Source: Natronococcus roseus (GTDB lineage Archaea > Halobacteriota > Halobacteria > Halobacteriales > Natrialbaceae). From it: 64,000 nucleotides of DNA. Positions 15,747 through 23,479 of the stretch are shown in pieces. Made by a program: the position numbers and the translations under genes. Below the pieces are notes generated by a model. It ran no database searches and was not told where the DNA came from. It was given only the letters and a program-made list of their open reading frames with translations. The DNA is taken from NCBI RefSeq assembly GCF_043677095.1, contig NZ_JBHLJR010000003.1, positions 1-64,000 on the forward strand. Direction: 5' to 3'. Within the stretch, counting starts at the first letter, position 1. The number at the start of each line of letters is the position of its first letter.

Positions 15747-16646
15747 TCATCCGGTTTCTTCGACGTCCCCGTCGACCTCGGTCCGGGGATCGAGCGTTAC
15801 CGTTCGGCCGACGACGTCGTCGTCGACGTAGCTTCGGGTACCGAGCTCGACGCTGCCGGTGGCCTCGACGCTGTCGTCGACGTACCCGTCGGCGCCGATC
15901 GAGACGTCGCCGCTACCCTCTACGTCGTCGTCGAAGGACGCGTTGTCGCCGACCTCGACGTTTCCGATGACGTCGACGCTGTCCTCGAACGAGACGTCGT
16001 CGTCGGCCAGCAACCCCCCAGTCGCTTCGACGCCGCCGACCGTCGATCCCGACCCGATCGAAACGGTCTCGACGGCGTCGACATCGCCGCTGACCTCGAC
16101 GACATCGGCGAGTTCGATGCCGCGGGTCGTTTCCAGGTCGCCGTCGACGACGGTCCCGCGCTCGAGTCGTATCTCGCCGTCGCTCTCGAGGCTATCGTCG
16201 GCGTATCCGTGGGTTCCGATCTCGAGATCGCCGCCAGCAGCGGCGGAGTCGTCGAAGTAGACGCCGTCACCGACGGATAGCGCTCCGCCCGCGGAGACGT
16301 CGTCGTCGAAGGATACCCCGTCGCCAGCGGTCAGATCGCCGTCGACGGAGACGCTGTCGTCGAACGTGACGTTCGAGCCGGCGGTTACCGCGTCGGCGGT
16401 CAGTTCGCCGTCGACCACGGCCGCGGACTCGAGTTCGACTGCACCGGTCGCCTCGAGGTCGCCGTCGACCTCGACACCCCCGCGAACGACGACGTCACCG
16501 ACGTGGTCGACGTCGTCGTCGGTGTCGGTAGCGATCTCGAGCGCGCTCGGATCGTCCGCTGCGGCGGAACCAGCGGCAGTTCCGATTCCGACGATGCTCG
16601 CTCCGAGTGCCGCCAGCGACTGTCTGCGGGATAGGTTTTGTTCCAT
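15747..16646 (-). CDS. Tat-exported beta-solenoid repeat protein
   Basis: A 299-residue protein starting MEQNLSRRQSLAALGASIVG, a Tat signal (R-R-x-x-L) ending near A-A-D-D. The remaining 265 residues are a regular repeat of about 18-20 residues built on V-x-x-x-x-x-V-x-G-D-V/L (DGDLEATGAVELESAAVV, SGDVDAVETVSIGSGS, EATGSVELGTRSYVDDDV), with almost no aromatic residues. This resembles bactofilin-like or polymer-forming right-handed beta-helices, here exported. It may build a cell-surface filament or rod. No close functional assignment. The start follows the Tat pattern rather than the GTG at 16667. Confidence 0.75.
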   Translation of the reverse strand: MEQNLSRRQSLAALGASIVGIGTAAGSAAADDPSALEIATDTDDDVDHVGDVVVRGGVEVDGDLEATGAVELESAAVVDGELTADAVTAGSNVTFDDSVSVDGDLTAGDGVSFDDDVSAGGALSVGDGVYFDDSAAAGGDLEIGTHGYADDSLESDGEIRLERGTVVDGDLETTRGIELADVVEVSGDVDAVETVSIGSGSTVGGVEATGGLLADDDVSFEDSVDVIGNVEVGDNASFDDDVEGSGDVSIGADGYVDDSVEATGSVELGTRSYVDDDVVGRTVTLDPRTEVDGDVEETG

Positions 16647-16917
16647 AGGATACAACCATTCCCACACATAATCAAAATAGATTGTCCGGAGAGTGCAAGT
16701 CGGCCATGCGTTGCAATTTGTACGGACCGAGGGACCCGACCGGAGACATTGTCCGGTACTCGCTCGCCGCGAGAAAAGCGTCGGGAAAGCAACGATATCG
16801 TACGAGAGTCACGTACCGAACGTCTGACCGGGTTCTGTGTGCACCAATAACTTCGGTTGGTTGCGAGACGAGAAGCCGTTCGATTGCGCGGTTACGCGGA
16901 TCCGCCGAGGCTCTACG

Positions 16918-17310
16918 TCACAGTTCGGGAAACTCCCGCTGATACTCCGTACCGTCGAGTCGGTCCTCCCGCAGCGGCCAGAACGCGAGCAGCGTCGCCG
17001 TCTCTCCCTCGAGCGCCCGCGAGGTATGGGGAATCTCGGGCGGGATTGCCAGCGTGTCGTAGGGCTCGAGTTCGACCCGCTCGCCGTCGACGAGGAAGTC
17101 GAGTCGGCCCTCGACGAGCATGTTCATCTGCTCGTAGGGATGAGTATGTGGCTCGCCGTCGGGCTTCTCGGGGCCGATCTGCGAGAAGCCGATCAGCTGG
17201 TCGATGCCGCGAAAGACCACCTGCTGGAAGCCGGGCTCGTCGCGGTAGGGTTCGACGCTCTCGAGATTGTACACCGACGGAATCTCCGATCGGTCGTAGT
17301 CGCGTGGCAT
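16918..17310 (-). CDS. cupin-domain protein
   Basis: A 130-residue cupin with a complete metal motif: GEPHTHPYEQMNMLVEGRLDFLVDGE (His, His, Glu) and PPEIPHTSRALEGE (His). Strands and length match one-domain cupins of the quercetinase/pirin-like or auxin-binding type. Start MPRDYDRSEIPS at 17310; the extended frame to 17451 lacks acidic character. Reaction unknown. Confidence 0.85.
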   Translation of the reverse strand: MPRDYDRSEIPSVYNLESVEPYRDEPGFQQVVFRGIDQLIGFSQIGPEKPDGEPHTHPYEQMNMLVEGRLDFLVDGERVELEPYDTLAIPPEIPHTSRALEGETATLLAFWPLREDRLDGTEYQREFPEL

Positions 17311-17484
17311 GCGAAGGCGTCTCGTTCGTCCGGAGATAAACGTGTATGTTTTCGGTCGAGGTGGAACGGGAATCAGAACTCCGAGAGCTTCACGGACACC
17401 ACCGCGATCCGGAACCCGGAAGCGACGGTCGCGGACGACGCTGGATTCCACCGGATCGTCACGGGCTCGAATCGGTGCCTCGAG

Positions 17485-17874
17485 TCAGAACTCCTCGGCG
17501 GTGTCGATGCTGACCACGACCCCGCGATCGCCGTCCGCGAAGCGCTCGTCGACGTCGACGGCGTCGGCAAAGACGAGCCGGGCCTGTTCGGTGTGAGCGA
17601 ACGCGACCGCTGTGGCGATCTCGTCGTCGAACTCGAACTCCGCGAGCAGTTCGTCCCAGACGTCCGTCGGAACGCGGTACGCCCGCGTTCCGTCGACGGT
17701 GGCGTAATCGTGCTCTCGCTCGAGCTCGGCGTGGCGGCCGATCAGCGTCGAGTGGAGAACGACGAGGGCGTCGGCGATCGCCTCCGCATCCGCGTCCGAG
17801 CGGTCGGTGGCCCGCTCGAGGACGTCCTCGCTGATGGGCGCTTCGTCGGTTTCGAGCGACTGGTCGTCGGACAT
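17485..17874 (-). CDS. haloarchaeal hypothetical protein
   Basis: A 129-residue acidic protein, MSDDQSLETDEAPISEDVLERATDRS..., with a helical N-terminus. The C-terminal half ends in beta-like segments (TRAYRVPTDVWDELLAEFEF, IATAVAFAHTEQARLVFADA). No catalytic motif or membrane segment. Divergent from the small zinc-finger gene at 18009. Function unknown. Confidence 0.78.
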   Translation of the reverse strand: MSDDQSLETDEAPISEDVLERATDRSDADAEAIADALVVLHSTLIGRHAELEREHDYATVDGTRAYRVPTDVWDELLAEFEFDDEIATAVAFAHTEQARLVFADAVDVDERFADGDRGVVVSIDTAEEF

Positions 17875-18008
17875 GGGTACGTCGACGTCCGCAGCTGTCA
17901 CCAGCTTTGGGCTTGCAGCCCTACCAGCGTCCGAGCAAGACCGTTCTGCCGGACAGCCTCTGCCGTTGGAAGTAACACCTACCGTGGACGGGAGCGTAGT
18001 CGGTGTCG

Positions 18009-18176
18009 ATGCCCGGTTCCGAGGACGGCCTCGAGTGTTCGACCTGTACCACCGTGGTCGACCGCGAGGACGCGATCCGAACGGAGACGATGGGCGGTCT
18101 CGATCCGACGCGGTGGCAGACGCTCTGCTGTCCGGACTGTGGAACCCGCCTGAAGACGGTGTTCGTCGGGGAGTAG
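18009..18176 (+). CDS. 55-residue zinc-finger micro-protein
   Basis: A short frame starting ATG at 18009 and ending TAG at 18174-18176. It encodes an N-terminal Cys pair (LECSTCTTVV) and a C-terminal LCCPDCGTRL, the arrangement of the CPxCG-related small zinc-finger proteins common in haloarchaea. These bind one zinc and act as regulators or adaptors. Codon use and acidity look native. It lies upstream of the nitrile hydratase genes on the same strand, separated by 216 bp. Confidence 0.75.
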   Translation: MPGSEDGLECSTCTTVVDREDAIRTETMGGLDPTRWQTLCCPDCGTRLKTVFVGE

Positions 18177-18392
18177 CCAGCTCCGCCACGACCGGGGCTC
18201 GATCCAGGAGTCTGCACGAGATCGTCCTCGGATCGTCGACGTGACGACTGACGAGCGTTGCACGTCGATCGCGCGGATACGGGGACCGCTAGTGTGTGTG
18301 TGTGTGAACCGGCTCGTTTGCGTCGGACAGTCCTCGAGCGGAGAATCAAACGGGGCAAAGCTACTTGCACGAGTATTGCTAACGCGACTATC

Positions 18393-19088
18393 GTGAACGG
18401 TATCCACGACATGGGCGGGATGCACGGCTTCGGTCGCGTCCCCGTCGAGGACGACGCCCGGTTTCATTCGGAGTGGGAACGGATCGTCTTCGGGCTGGTT
18501 CGGACGGTACGCCCACAGGGTGTGTATAACATCGACGAGAGCCGATACGGAATCGAACGAATGCCTCCGGCGGAGTATCTATCGGCCTCGTACTTCGAGC
18601 GGTGGCTGGCCAGTCTCGAGCGCAATCTCGTCGAAGCGGAGGTCCTCACCGAGGCGGAGATCGAGGCCGCTTACGAGCGTGCCCGCGTCCTCGAGGACCC
18701 GGGCGACCTCGTCCCCGAACGCGAGGATCCCGAACTCGCCGCCCGCATCCGCGACGCGTTCGCGCAGCCGGCGTCGTTCGACCGGTCGGAAGGGGAGCCA
18801 TCGTTCGCCGAGGGAGACCGCGTCCGGGTCCGGAACGCTCACTCGGAGGGGCACACGCGCTGTCCGCGGTACGTTCGGCGTACGTCCGGCGTGGTACGGG
18901 AGGTCCACGGCCGACACGTCTTCCCCGACGCGCGCGTCGACGGCGAGGACCGCGCCGAACCGCTGTACACCGTCGCGTTCGAGGCGACCGAGCTGTGGGG
19001 CCCCGACGCCGAGAGCCCCGACGACACGGTCCACGTCGACCTCTGGGAACCGTACCTGCGACCCGTCGGGGGTGGCGTCGATGAGTGA
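18393..19088 (+). CDS. nthB: nitrile hydratase beta subunit
   Basis: A 231-residue NHase beta subunit from GTG at 18393, giving the family N-terminus VNGIHDMGGMHGFG. The N-terminal helical domain contains RYGIERMPPAEYLSASYFERWL. The C-terminal SH3-like barrel contains FAEGDRVRVRNAHSEGHTRCPRYVRR and ELWGPDAESPDDTVHVDLWEPYL. With the alpha subunit it hydrates nitriles to amides. The frame stays open further upstream, but those residues are not family-like. The stop overlaps the ATG of the alpha gene by eight bases, so expression is coupled. Confidence 0.93.
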   Translation: MNGIHDMGGMHGFGRVPVEDDARFHSEWERIVFGLVRTVRPQGVYNIDESRYGIERMPPAEYLSASYFERWLASLERNLVEAEVLTEAEIEAAYERARVLEDPGDLVPEREDPELAARIRDAFAQPASFDRSEGEPSFAEGDRVRVRNAHSEGHTRCPRYVRRTSGVVREVHGRHVFPDARVDGEDRAEPLYTVAFEATELWGPDAESPDDTVHVDLWEPYLRPVGGGVDE

Positions 19089-20097
19089 CGGTCACGATCA
19101 CGGCCACAACGACGAGACGGCCACGGACCCGCGTCCTCGTGTCCGAGCCATTCAGTCGTTGCTCGTCGAGAAGGGGATCGTCTCGACGGACGCGGTCGAC
19201 GAGGCCATCGCCGCGTACGAGCGGGACGTCGGCCCACAGAACGGCGCTCGTGTCGTCGCCCGGGCCTGGGCCGACTCCGAGTTCAAGCGTCGCTTGCTCG
19301 CCGACGCGGAGGCCGCACTCGACTCGTTCGAGTTCGACGTCGGGATGCAACACATCGAGGTGAAAGAAAACACCGACGACGTACACAACGCGGTCGTCTG
19401 TACGCTCTGTTCCTGTTATCCGTGGTCGCTGCTCGGCCTGCCGCCGACGTGGTACAAGACGCCGTCGTACCGATCGCGGATGGTCCGGGAGCCGCGATCC
19501 GTCCTCGCCGAGTTCGGGCTCGAGCTCGACGAGGACGTCACCGTCGACGTCTGGGACTCGAGCTCGGAGATCCGGTACATGGTGCTCCCGCAACGTCCCG
19601 ACGGGACGGCGGGGTACGACGAGGACGAGCTCACGGACCTCGTCACTCGCGACGCGATGATCGGCGTCGAGCGACTCGACGCGTCCTCGTCGGCGTCCGC
19701 CGAAACGGTGACCGACGGCGGCAGCGACGAGGACGACGCGCCGTTCGCGGAGCTGCTCGGCCTCGAGACGGAGCCGACGTTCGCCGCTCCGTGGCAGGCG
19801 CGCGCGTTCGGAGTGACGGTCGCGCTGTACGAGAACGGTTCGGGGTTCGACTGGTCGGCGTTTCAGGAGCGATTGATCGACGAGGTCGAGGCGACGCCCG
19901 CCGATGCCGACGGCGTCGACTGCGGGGACGCCGACGCGACCGAACGGACGTACTACGAGCAGTGGCAGGCAGCACTGGAGCGGCTGCTCGTCACCCAAAC
20001 CGACCTCGACACGGAAACGGTCGACGCGCGAGCGACCGAGTTCGTGTCCGGCGAGCGAACCGCCGAGGAGTTCGTCGGCGGCAGCCGCGTGCACTGA
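19081..20097 (+). CDS. nthA: nitrile hydratase alpha subunit fused to accessory protein
   Basis: A 338-residue fusion. Residues 1-200 are the alpha subunit with the metal motif VCTLCSCYPW (C107, C110, C112); Thr after the first Cys is the cobalt-type signature. PPTWYKTPSYRSRMVREPR follows as in the family. Residues 201-220 are an acidic Ser-rich linker. Residues 221-338 (PFAELLGLETEPTFAAPWQARAFGVTVALYE... YYEQWQAALERLL) match the NHase accessory/activator protein (P14K-like), related to the N-terminal beta domain and usually a separate gene that inserts cobalt. Fusion would fix activator stoichiometry. Context: beta upstream, overlapping. The formamidase and amidase elsewhere in the window could use the amide product. 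Confidence 0.92.
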   Translation: MSDGHDHGHNDETATDPRPRVRAIQSLLVEKGIVSTDAVDEAIAAYERDVGPQNGARVVARAWADSEFKRRLLADAEAALDSFEFDVGMQHIEVKENTDDVHNAVVCTLCSCYPWSLLGLPPTWYKTPSYRSRMVREPRSVLAEFGLELDEDVTVDVWDSSSEIRYMVLPQRPDGTAGYDEDELTDLVTRDAMIGVERLDASSSASAETVTDGGSDEDDAPFAELLGLETEPTFAAPWQARAFGVTVALYENGSGFDWSAFQERLIDEVEATPADADGVDCGDADATERTYYEQWQAALERLLVTQTDLDTETVDARATEFVSGERTAEEFVGGSRVH

Positions 20098-20239
20098 GCG
20101 GAAGCGAACCGATCGGACCCTGCTCGCGGCAAAGAGTCTCTCTGGTCTGTGAAACGAAGAAAGCGGTCGTCTCGTTCCGGTCACGGATCGGGGACCGCTC
20201 GGTCGTCAGTCGAGGGCACTCGAGCCAGCCGACGGGACG

Positions 20240-21343
20240 TCACTCGACCGGGAATCGAAGGAGCGCACCGACGCCATCGAAGGCCTCCTGAAGCTGCTCG
20301 GCGCGATCGAGCCCCGTCGGGACGATGATCGTGCTCGCTCCCTCTTCTTCGGCCCGAGCCTCGAGAGTCTGGGCCTCCTCCGCGGAGAGTGACTCCGCGA
20401 GCAACAGCGTTTCGACGGCGCCGTACTCGAGGGCTTCCTCGACGTCTTCGACCCCGCCCGCCGCGTGCTCGTCCTCCTCGTCGAGCGCGTCGAAGAATCG
20501 GTCGAGCGCCTCGCGCGCGTCGGTCGCCTCGAGCGCACCCGCTGCCTCGGCCGCGTCCACGAGCTGACGAAGTCCCGTCTCGGCGGCGTACTCCACGTTG
20601 AACGGGCCGAGAACCTCGTCAGTGAGGGCCTCGGGCAGGTGATCGCCGTCGTGGAACCGTTCGGCGGTGACCTCGCTCCCGCCCAGCAACAGCCCTTCGA
20701 GGTCGTGACTGGCAGGCTCTTCCCCTTCGGGAGGGGAGTCGAGGAACACCCGTTCGACCGCGTCGCCGACCGAGTCGAAGAACTCCGTTCGGCGCTCTTC
20801 GCTCCGGCCCTGGAACCGATCCTCGTCGCGGCCCGTGGCATCCTGTTTGCTCGGAACGTCGCTTTCGATCGACTCGACCTGTTCGATCGTTTCCCCGTCG
20901 TAGCGACCGAGCGTCGCGCTCTCGCGTGCGACGATCAACAGTCCGTGAGTCGCCGTGCCGCTCGCACTGGGCTCGAGCGGCGTCGTATCGAACTCGTTAG
21001 CGTAGCCGTAGGTTCGGTCACCGATCGGAGCCGGCGGGTCGTCGAAGACGACCTCGACGAGGTCGTCGCCGACAGTACCGACGTAGACTGCGAGGCCGTT
21101 CTCGGGCGTCTCGTCGTACTCGTGGAGAATCCGCCGCGTCTCTTCGAGTGCCTGTTTGAGGGGCTTTCGGACCTCTTCCCGGTCGTTCAGGTACTCCGCC
21201 TCGGCGTGGTCCTCCTCGACTCGCTGGCGCATTTCGTCGACCGATTCCGTCGGCGGAACCGAAACCGAAACGAGCTGTTCGCCGTCGGCATCCGCATTGG
21301 ATATCGTTTCGAAGCGCTCAGAAAACGTGGTATCGTCAGTCAT
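20240..21343 (-). CDS. eRF1/Dom34-like release-factor paralogue
   Basis: A 367-residue protein with the three-part layout of archaeal eRF1 relatives: an N-terminal helical part, a central RNase-H-like domain (GLAVYVGTVGDDLVEVVF, THGLLIVARESATLGRYDG), then an L7Ae-like C-terminal domain (VEEALEYGAVETLLLAESLS, STIIVPTGLDRAEQLQEAFDGVGALLRF). Where eRF1 carries the catalytic GGQ loop, this protein has a Gly/Arg/Gln-containing segment (TGRDEDRFQGRSEERR) without GGQ. This fits the baeRF/Vms1-like group implicated in rescue of stalled peptidyl-tRNA. ATG at 21343 is preferred over the TTG one codon upstream. Confidence 0.75.
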   Translation of the reverse strand: MTDDTTFSERFETISNADADGEQLVSVSVPPTESVDEMRQRVEEDHAEAEYLNDREEVRKPLKQALEETRRILHEYDETPENGLAVYVGTVGDDLVEVVFDDPPAPIGDRTYGYANEFDTTPLEPSASGTATHGLLIVARESATLGRYDGETIEQVESIESDVPSKQDATGRDEDRFQGRSEERRTEFFDSVGDAVERVFLDSPPEGEEPASHDLEGLLLGGSEVTAERFHDGDHLPEALTDEVLGPFNVEYAAETGLRQLVDAAEAAGALEATDAREALDRFFDALDEEDEHAAGGVEDVEEALEYGAVETLLLAESLSAEEAQTLEARAEEEGASTIIVPTGLDRAEQLQEAFDGVGALLRFPVE

Positions 21344-21533
21344 CAAGGGACCCGATCCTACCCGTGGCCGGAGTAAGTATCTTGGCCATGAACGGGCTCA
21401 CGAGGCTACAGCCCCACGGTTTGGTAGCAACGGACAGTCTCGATCGGATCGATGGTGGCGGATGGCTCGGTTGTTGTTAGAGTCGCAGCTATAGTAACGG
21501 TTGCTCGAGCAAGAAGCACGTGAAATCGGGATA

Positions 21534-21609
21534 CCGCCTCCCGGATTTGAACCGGAGGAAGACGGTCGCTCACTTCGTTCGCGCTGCGACTTCCAGGGTT
21601 CAGAATCCG
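21534..21609 (-). repeat. tRNA-tail foldback element, Phe copy
   Basis: On the plus strand a copy of the tRNA-Phe 3' end (CCGCCTCCCGGATTTGAACC, 21534-21553) is followed by a hairpin GGAAG/CTTCC with an inner GTCGC/GCGAC stem. An inverted imperfect copy follows (GGGTTCAGAATCCG). The direct copy is offset 127 bp from tRNA-Phe. A further hairpin (CCCGC/GCGGG, near 21627-21650) lies between the element and the tRNA. Confidence 0.75.
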
Positions 21610-21658
21610 TTCGGCGCCAGTTTCCGCACCCGCTCGCTACGCTCGCGGGTTTGAAACA

Positions 21659-21732
21659 TGCCGCCTCCCGGATTTGAACCGGGGACAGCTCGATCTTCAG
21701 TCGAGTGCTCTCCCAGTCTGAGCTAAGGCGGC
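21659..21732 (-). tRNA. tRNA-Phe (GAA)
   Basis: Reads GCCGCCTTAGCTCAGACTGG on the minus strand. The acceptor is GCCGCCT/AGGCGGC with discriminator A, the anticodon loop is CTGAAGA (GAA), and the T-arm is CCCGG/CCGGG around TTCAAAT. No CCA is encoded. Confidence 0.95.
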
Positions 21733-21943
21733 TTACCCCTATCTCCGCCCATGATATAAAAAAGGATTTCGAATCGACTCGAGCGAGTTCGATCGTCGAT
21801 CCCGTCTACCCGATTCCATCCGAGAGAAAAGAACAAACAGTAATGGAGAGAATAATACCGAGTATACCATCCGTTTACCACTGTGTATTGGTTTTTCAGA
21901 TATTCAAGACACCCTTTTCCGCTCGGGCGGGTAACAGTGTGTT

Positions 21944-22390
21944 ATGGAAGCGCTTGGCTCGGATCGGGACGCTCAAGAACTGTCAGCAGACACGATTCTC
22001 GAGTTGCTGGCAAACCGTCGGCGACGGTATCTCCTGTACGCGCTTCGCGGTCGAGAGGGACCGATCGAGCTCTCGAGGGTCGCCGAGCAGGTCGCCGGCT
22101 GGGAGCACGACGTTCCCCCGGACGAGGTCGCCAAAAACGAGTACAAGAGCGTGTACGTCTCCTCGGTCCAGTGTCACGTGCCGAAGCTGGCCGACTCGGG
22201 TGTCGTCGATCACGACGAGGATAACCACACCGTCGTCCTCTCGGACAACTTCGAACAGCTCGAGCCGTACCTCCGGGTCGTCGTCAAGGACGAACCCGAG
22301 GATTCGACGCTCTACGCGGCCCTCGACGCCGACTCCGGCGAGGGAATCCTGAATCAGATTCGGGAGAACGTCGCCCGGCTCAAGCACTGA
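21944..22390 (+). CDS. winged-helix regulator (DUF7344-like)
   Basis: A 148-residue haloarchaeal winged-helix protein. ELSADTILELLANRRRRYLLYALRGREGPIELSRVAEQVAGWE is the typical start of the DUF7344 group, followed by YVSSVQCHVPKLADSGVVDHDEDNHTVVLSDN, the recognition helix and wing. It is probably a transcription factor; its targets are not evident. It lies between the Phe and Val tRNA genes. Confidence 0.85.
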   Translation: MEALGSDRDAQELSADTILELLANRRRRYLLYALRGREGPIELSRVAEQVAGWEHDVPPDEVAKNEYKSVYVSSVQCHVPKLADSGVVDHDEDNHTVVLSDNFEQLEPYLRVVVKDEPEDSTLYAALDADSGEGILNQIRENVARLKH

Positions 22391-22676
22391 CTTCTCGATC
22401 CTATGCTCGCGCTACTCCGGCCAACCCTCGGCTACGGGCACCGGAGATCCAGTTCCGACCCCGCAGTCTGACTGTTTTCCCCGTTTCGGATCCGGCGTTC
22501 CCGCTCGAGTTTCGAGGATGGGGGGAGTCGGTTTCGACGCTCTCTTGGTAGCCGATAGTCGTTCGAGACGCTGGCTCGAGGAGAAACCACACGGTGGTTG
22601 GATTTCGTGCGATTCCAGCGCTAAGACAGAGTAAAACCCGATGCCTTGCTGGGAATCCAGAGCATCACTGCGGTAG
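22391..22676. other. intergenic stretch without a recognisable gene
   Basis: Nothing coding or structural is recognised between the winged-helix gene and the tRNA-Val foldback element. Confidence 0.45.
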
Positions 22677-22751
22677 TGGGCTCGGGCGGGTTCGAACTAC
22701 GCCAAGACGTGCTCGCTTCGCTGCGCGCGTCTTGTCTCATTCGAACCGCCC
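22677..22751 (-). repeat. tRNA-tail foldback element, Val copy
   Basis: A copy of the tRNA-Val 3' end (TGGGCTCGGGCGGGTTCGAA, from 22677) is followed by CTACGCC and a hairpin AAGACG/CGTCTT enclosing TGCTCGCTTCGCTGCGCG. An inverted copy TTCGAACCGCCC closes the element. The offset to tRNA-Val is 117 bp. Next to the tRNA, 22770-22786 (CTCACGGATTGTTCGCC) recurs with one mismatch at 33044-33060. Confidence 0.8.
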
Positions 22752-22793
22752 TCGTATACATTTCTCTGTCTCACGGATTGTTCGCCAGAGAAA

Positions 22794-22867
22794 TGGGCTC
22801 GGGCGGGTTCGAACCACCGACCTCGGCCTTGTAAAGGCCGCGTCATAACCAGCTAGACCACGAGCCC
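22794..22867 (-). tRNA. tRNA-Val (TAC)
   Basis: Minus-strand cloverleaf with acceptor GGGCTCG/CGAGCCC plus discriminator A, anticodon stem CGGCC/GGCCG around TTTACAA (anticodon TAC), and T-arm containing GGTTCGAACC. No CCA is encoded. Confidence 0.95.
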
Positions 22868-22927
22868 GTATCCGAAATCAGTGGCCCCGTCCGAATAACC
22901 TTTACTTTCTCGAGTCGGATCCCCAGT

Positions 22928-23422
22928 ATGGCTCTCGAGCGAGTCTGGAAGGGGCTGCTCGTCGTTGCAGCAGTGGGCGTCGTCGCGCTGTTGCTCGTCC
23001 AGCTCGGCGTGGTCGGGACGCCCTGGAGCGACGACCGGACCGACGTCCGGGTCCTCGACGACGACGGCGAGCCGAAGGCGACGGTCGACGCCGAGATCGC
23101 GGATACGCCGGGCGAGCGCTACACCGGCCTGAGCGATCACGACTCGCTCGAGCCAGACGAGGGAATGCTGTTCGTCCACGACAGCGAGGGCGAGCGCACG
23201 TACGTGATGCGGGACATGGACTTCGGCATCGACATCGTCTTCATCGGCGCTGATCGCGAGATCACGACGATCCACAGCGCCCCCGAACCCGGCCCCGACG
23301 AGGACGGCGCGGATCAGGAGTACACCGGCGATGCGCAGTGGGTCCTCGAGGTCCCGATCGGGTACGCCGACGAGAACGGGATCGAACCCGGCGACGAGGT
23401 CGAGATCGGGTCCGACAACTGA
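22928..23422 (+). CDS. DUF192 family membrane-anchored protein
   Basis: A 164-residue protein with an N-terminal transmembrane helix (about residues 9-30, LLVVAAVGVVALLLVQLGV). The outside domain belongs to DUF192: ADTPGERYTGLSDHDSLEPDEGMLFVH, then YVMRDMDFGIDIVFIGADREI and WVLEVPIGYADENGI. Members are small beta-rich extracytoplasmic proteins of unknown reaction. It is followed 57 bp later by the ABC exporter on the same strand, possibly co-transcribed. Confidence 0.9.
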   Translation: MALERVWKGLLVVAAVGVVALLLVQLGVVGTPWSDDRTDVRVLDDDGEPKATVDAEIADTPGERYTGLSDHDSLEPDEGMLFVHDSEGERTYVMRDMDFGIDIVFIGADREITTIHSAPEPGPDEDGADQEYTGDAQWVLEVPIGYADENGIEPGDEVEIGSDN

Positions 23423-23479
23423 GCGATGTATTTCGGTTCGTAGGGAACGCTTATTGGCGACGGTCCCGGAGACGAAGCA

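Noticed and set aside
13965..16280. A 771-codon plus-strand frame
   Set aside because: It runs antisense to the cupin, aldo/keto reductase and beta-solenoid genes, which have clear family motifs. High G+C suppresses stops on the opposite strand.
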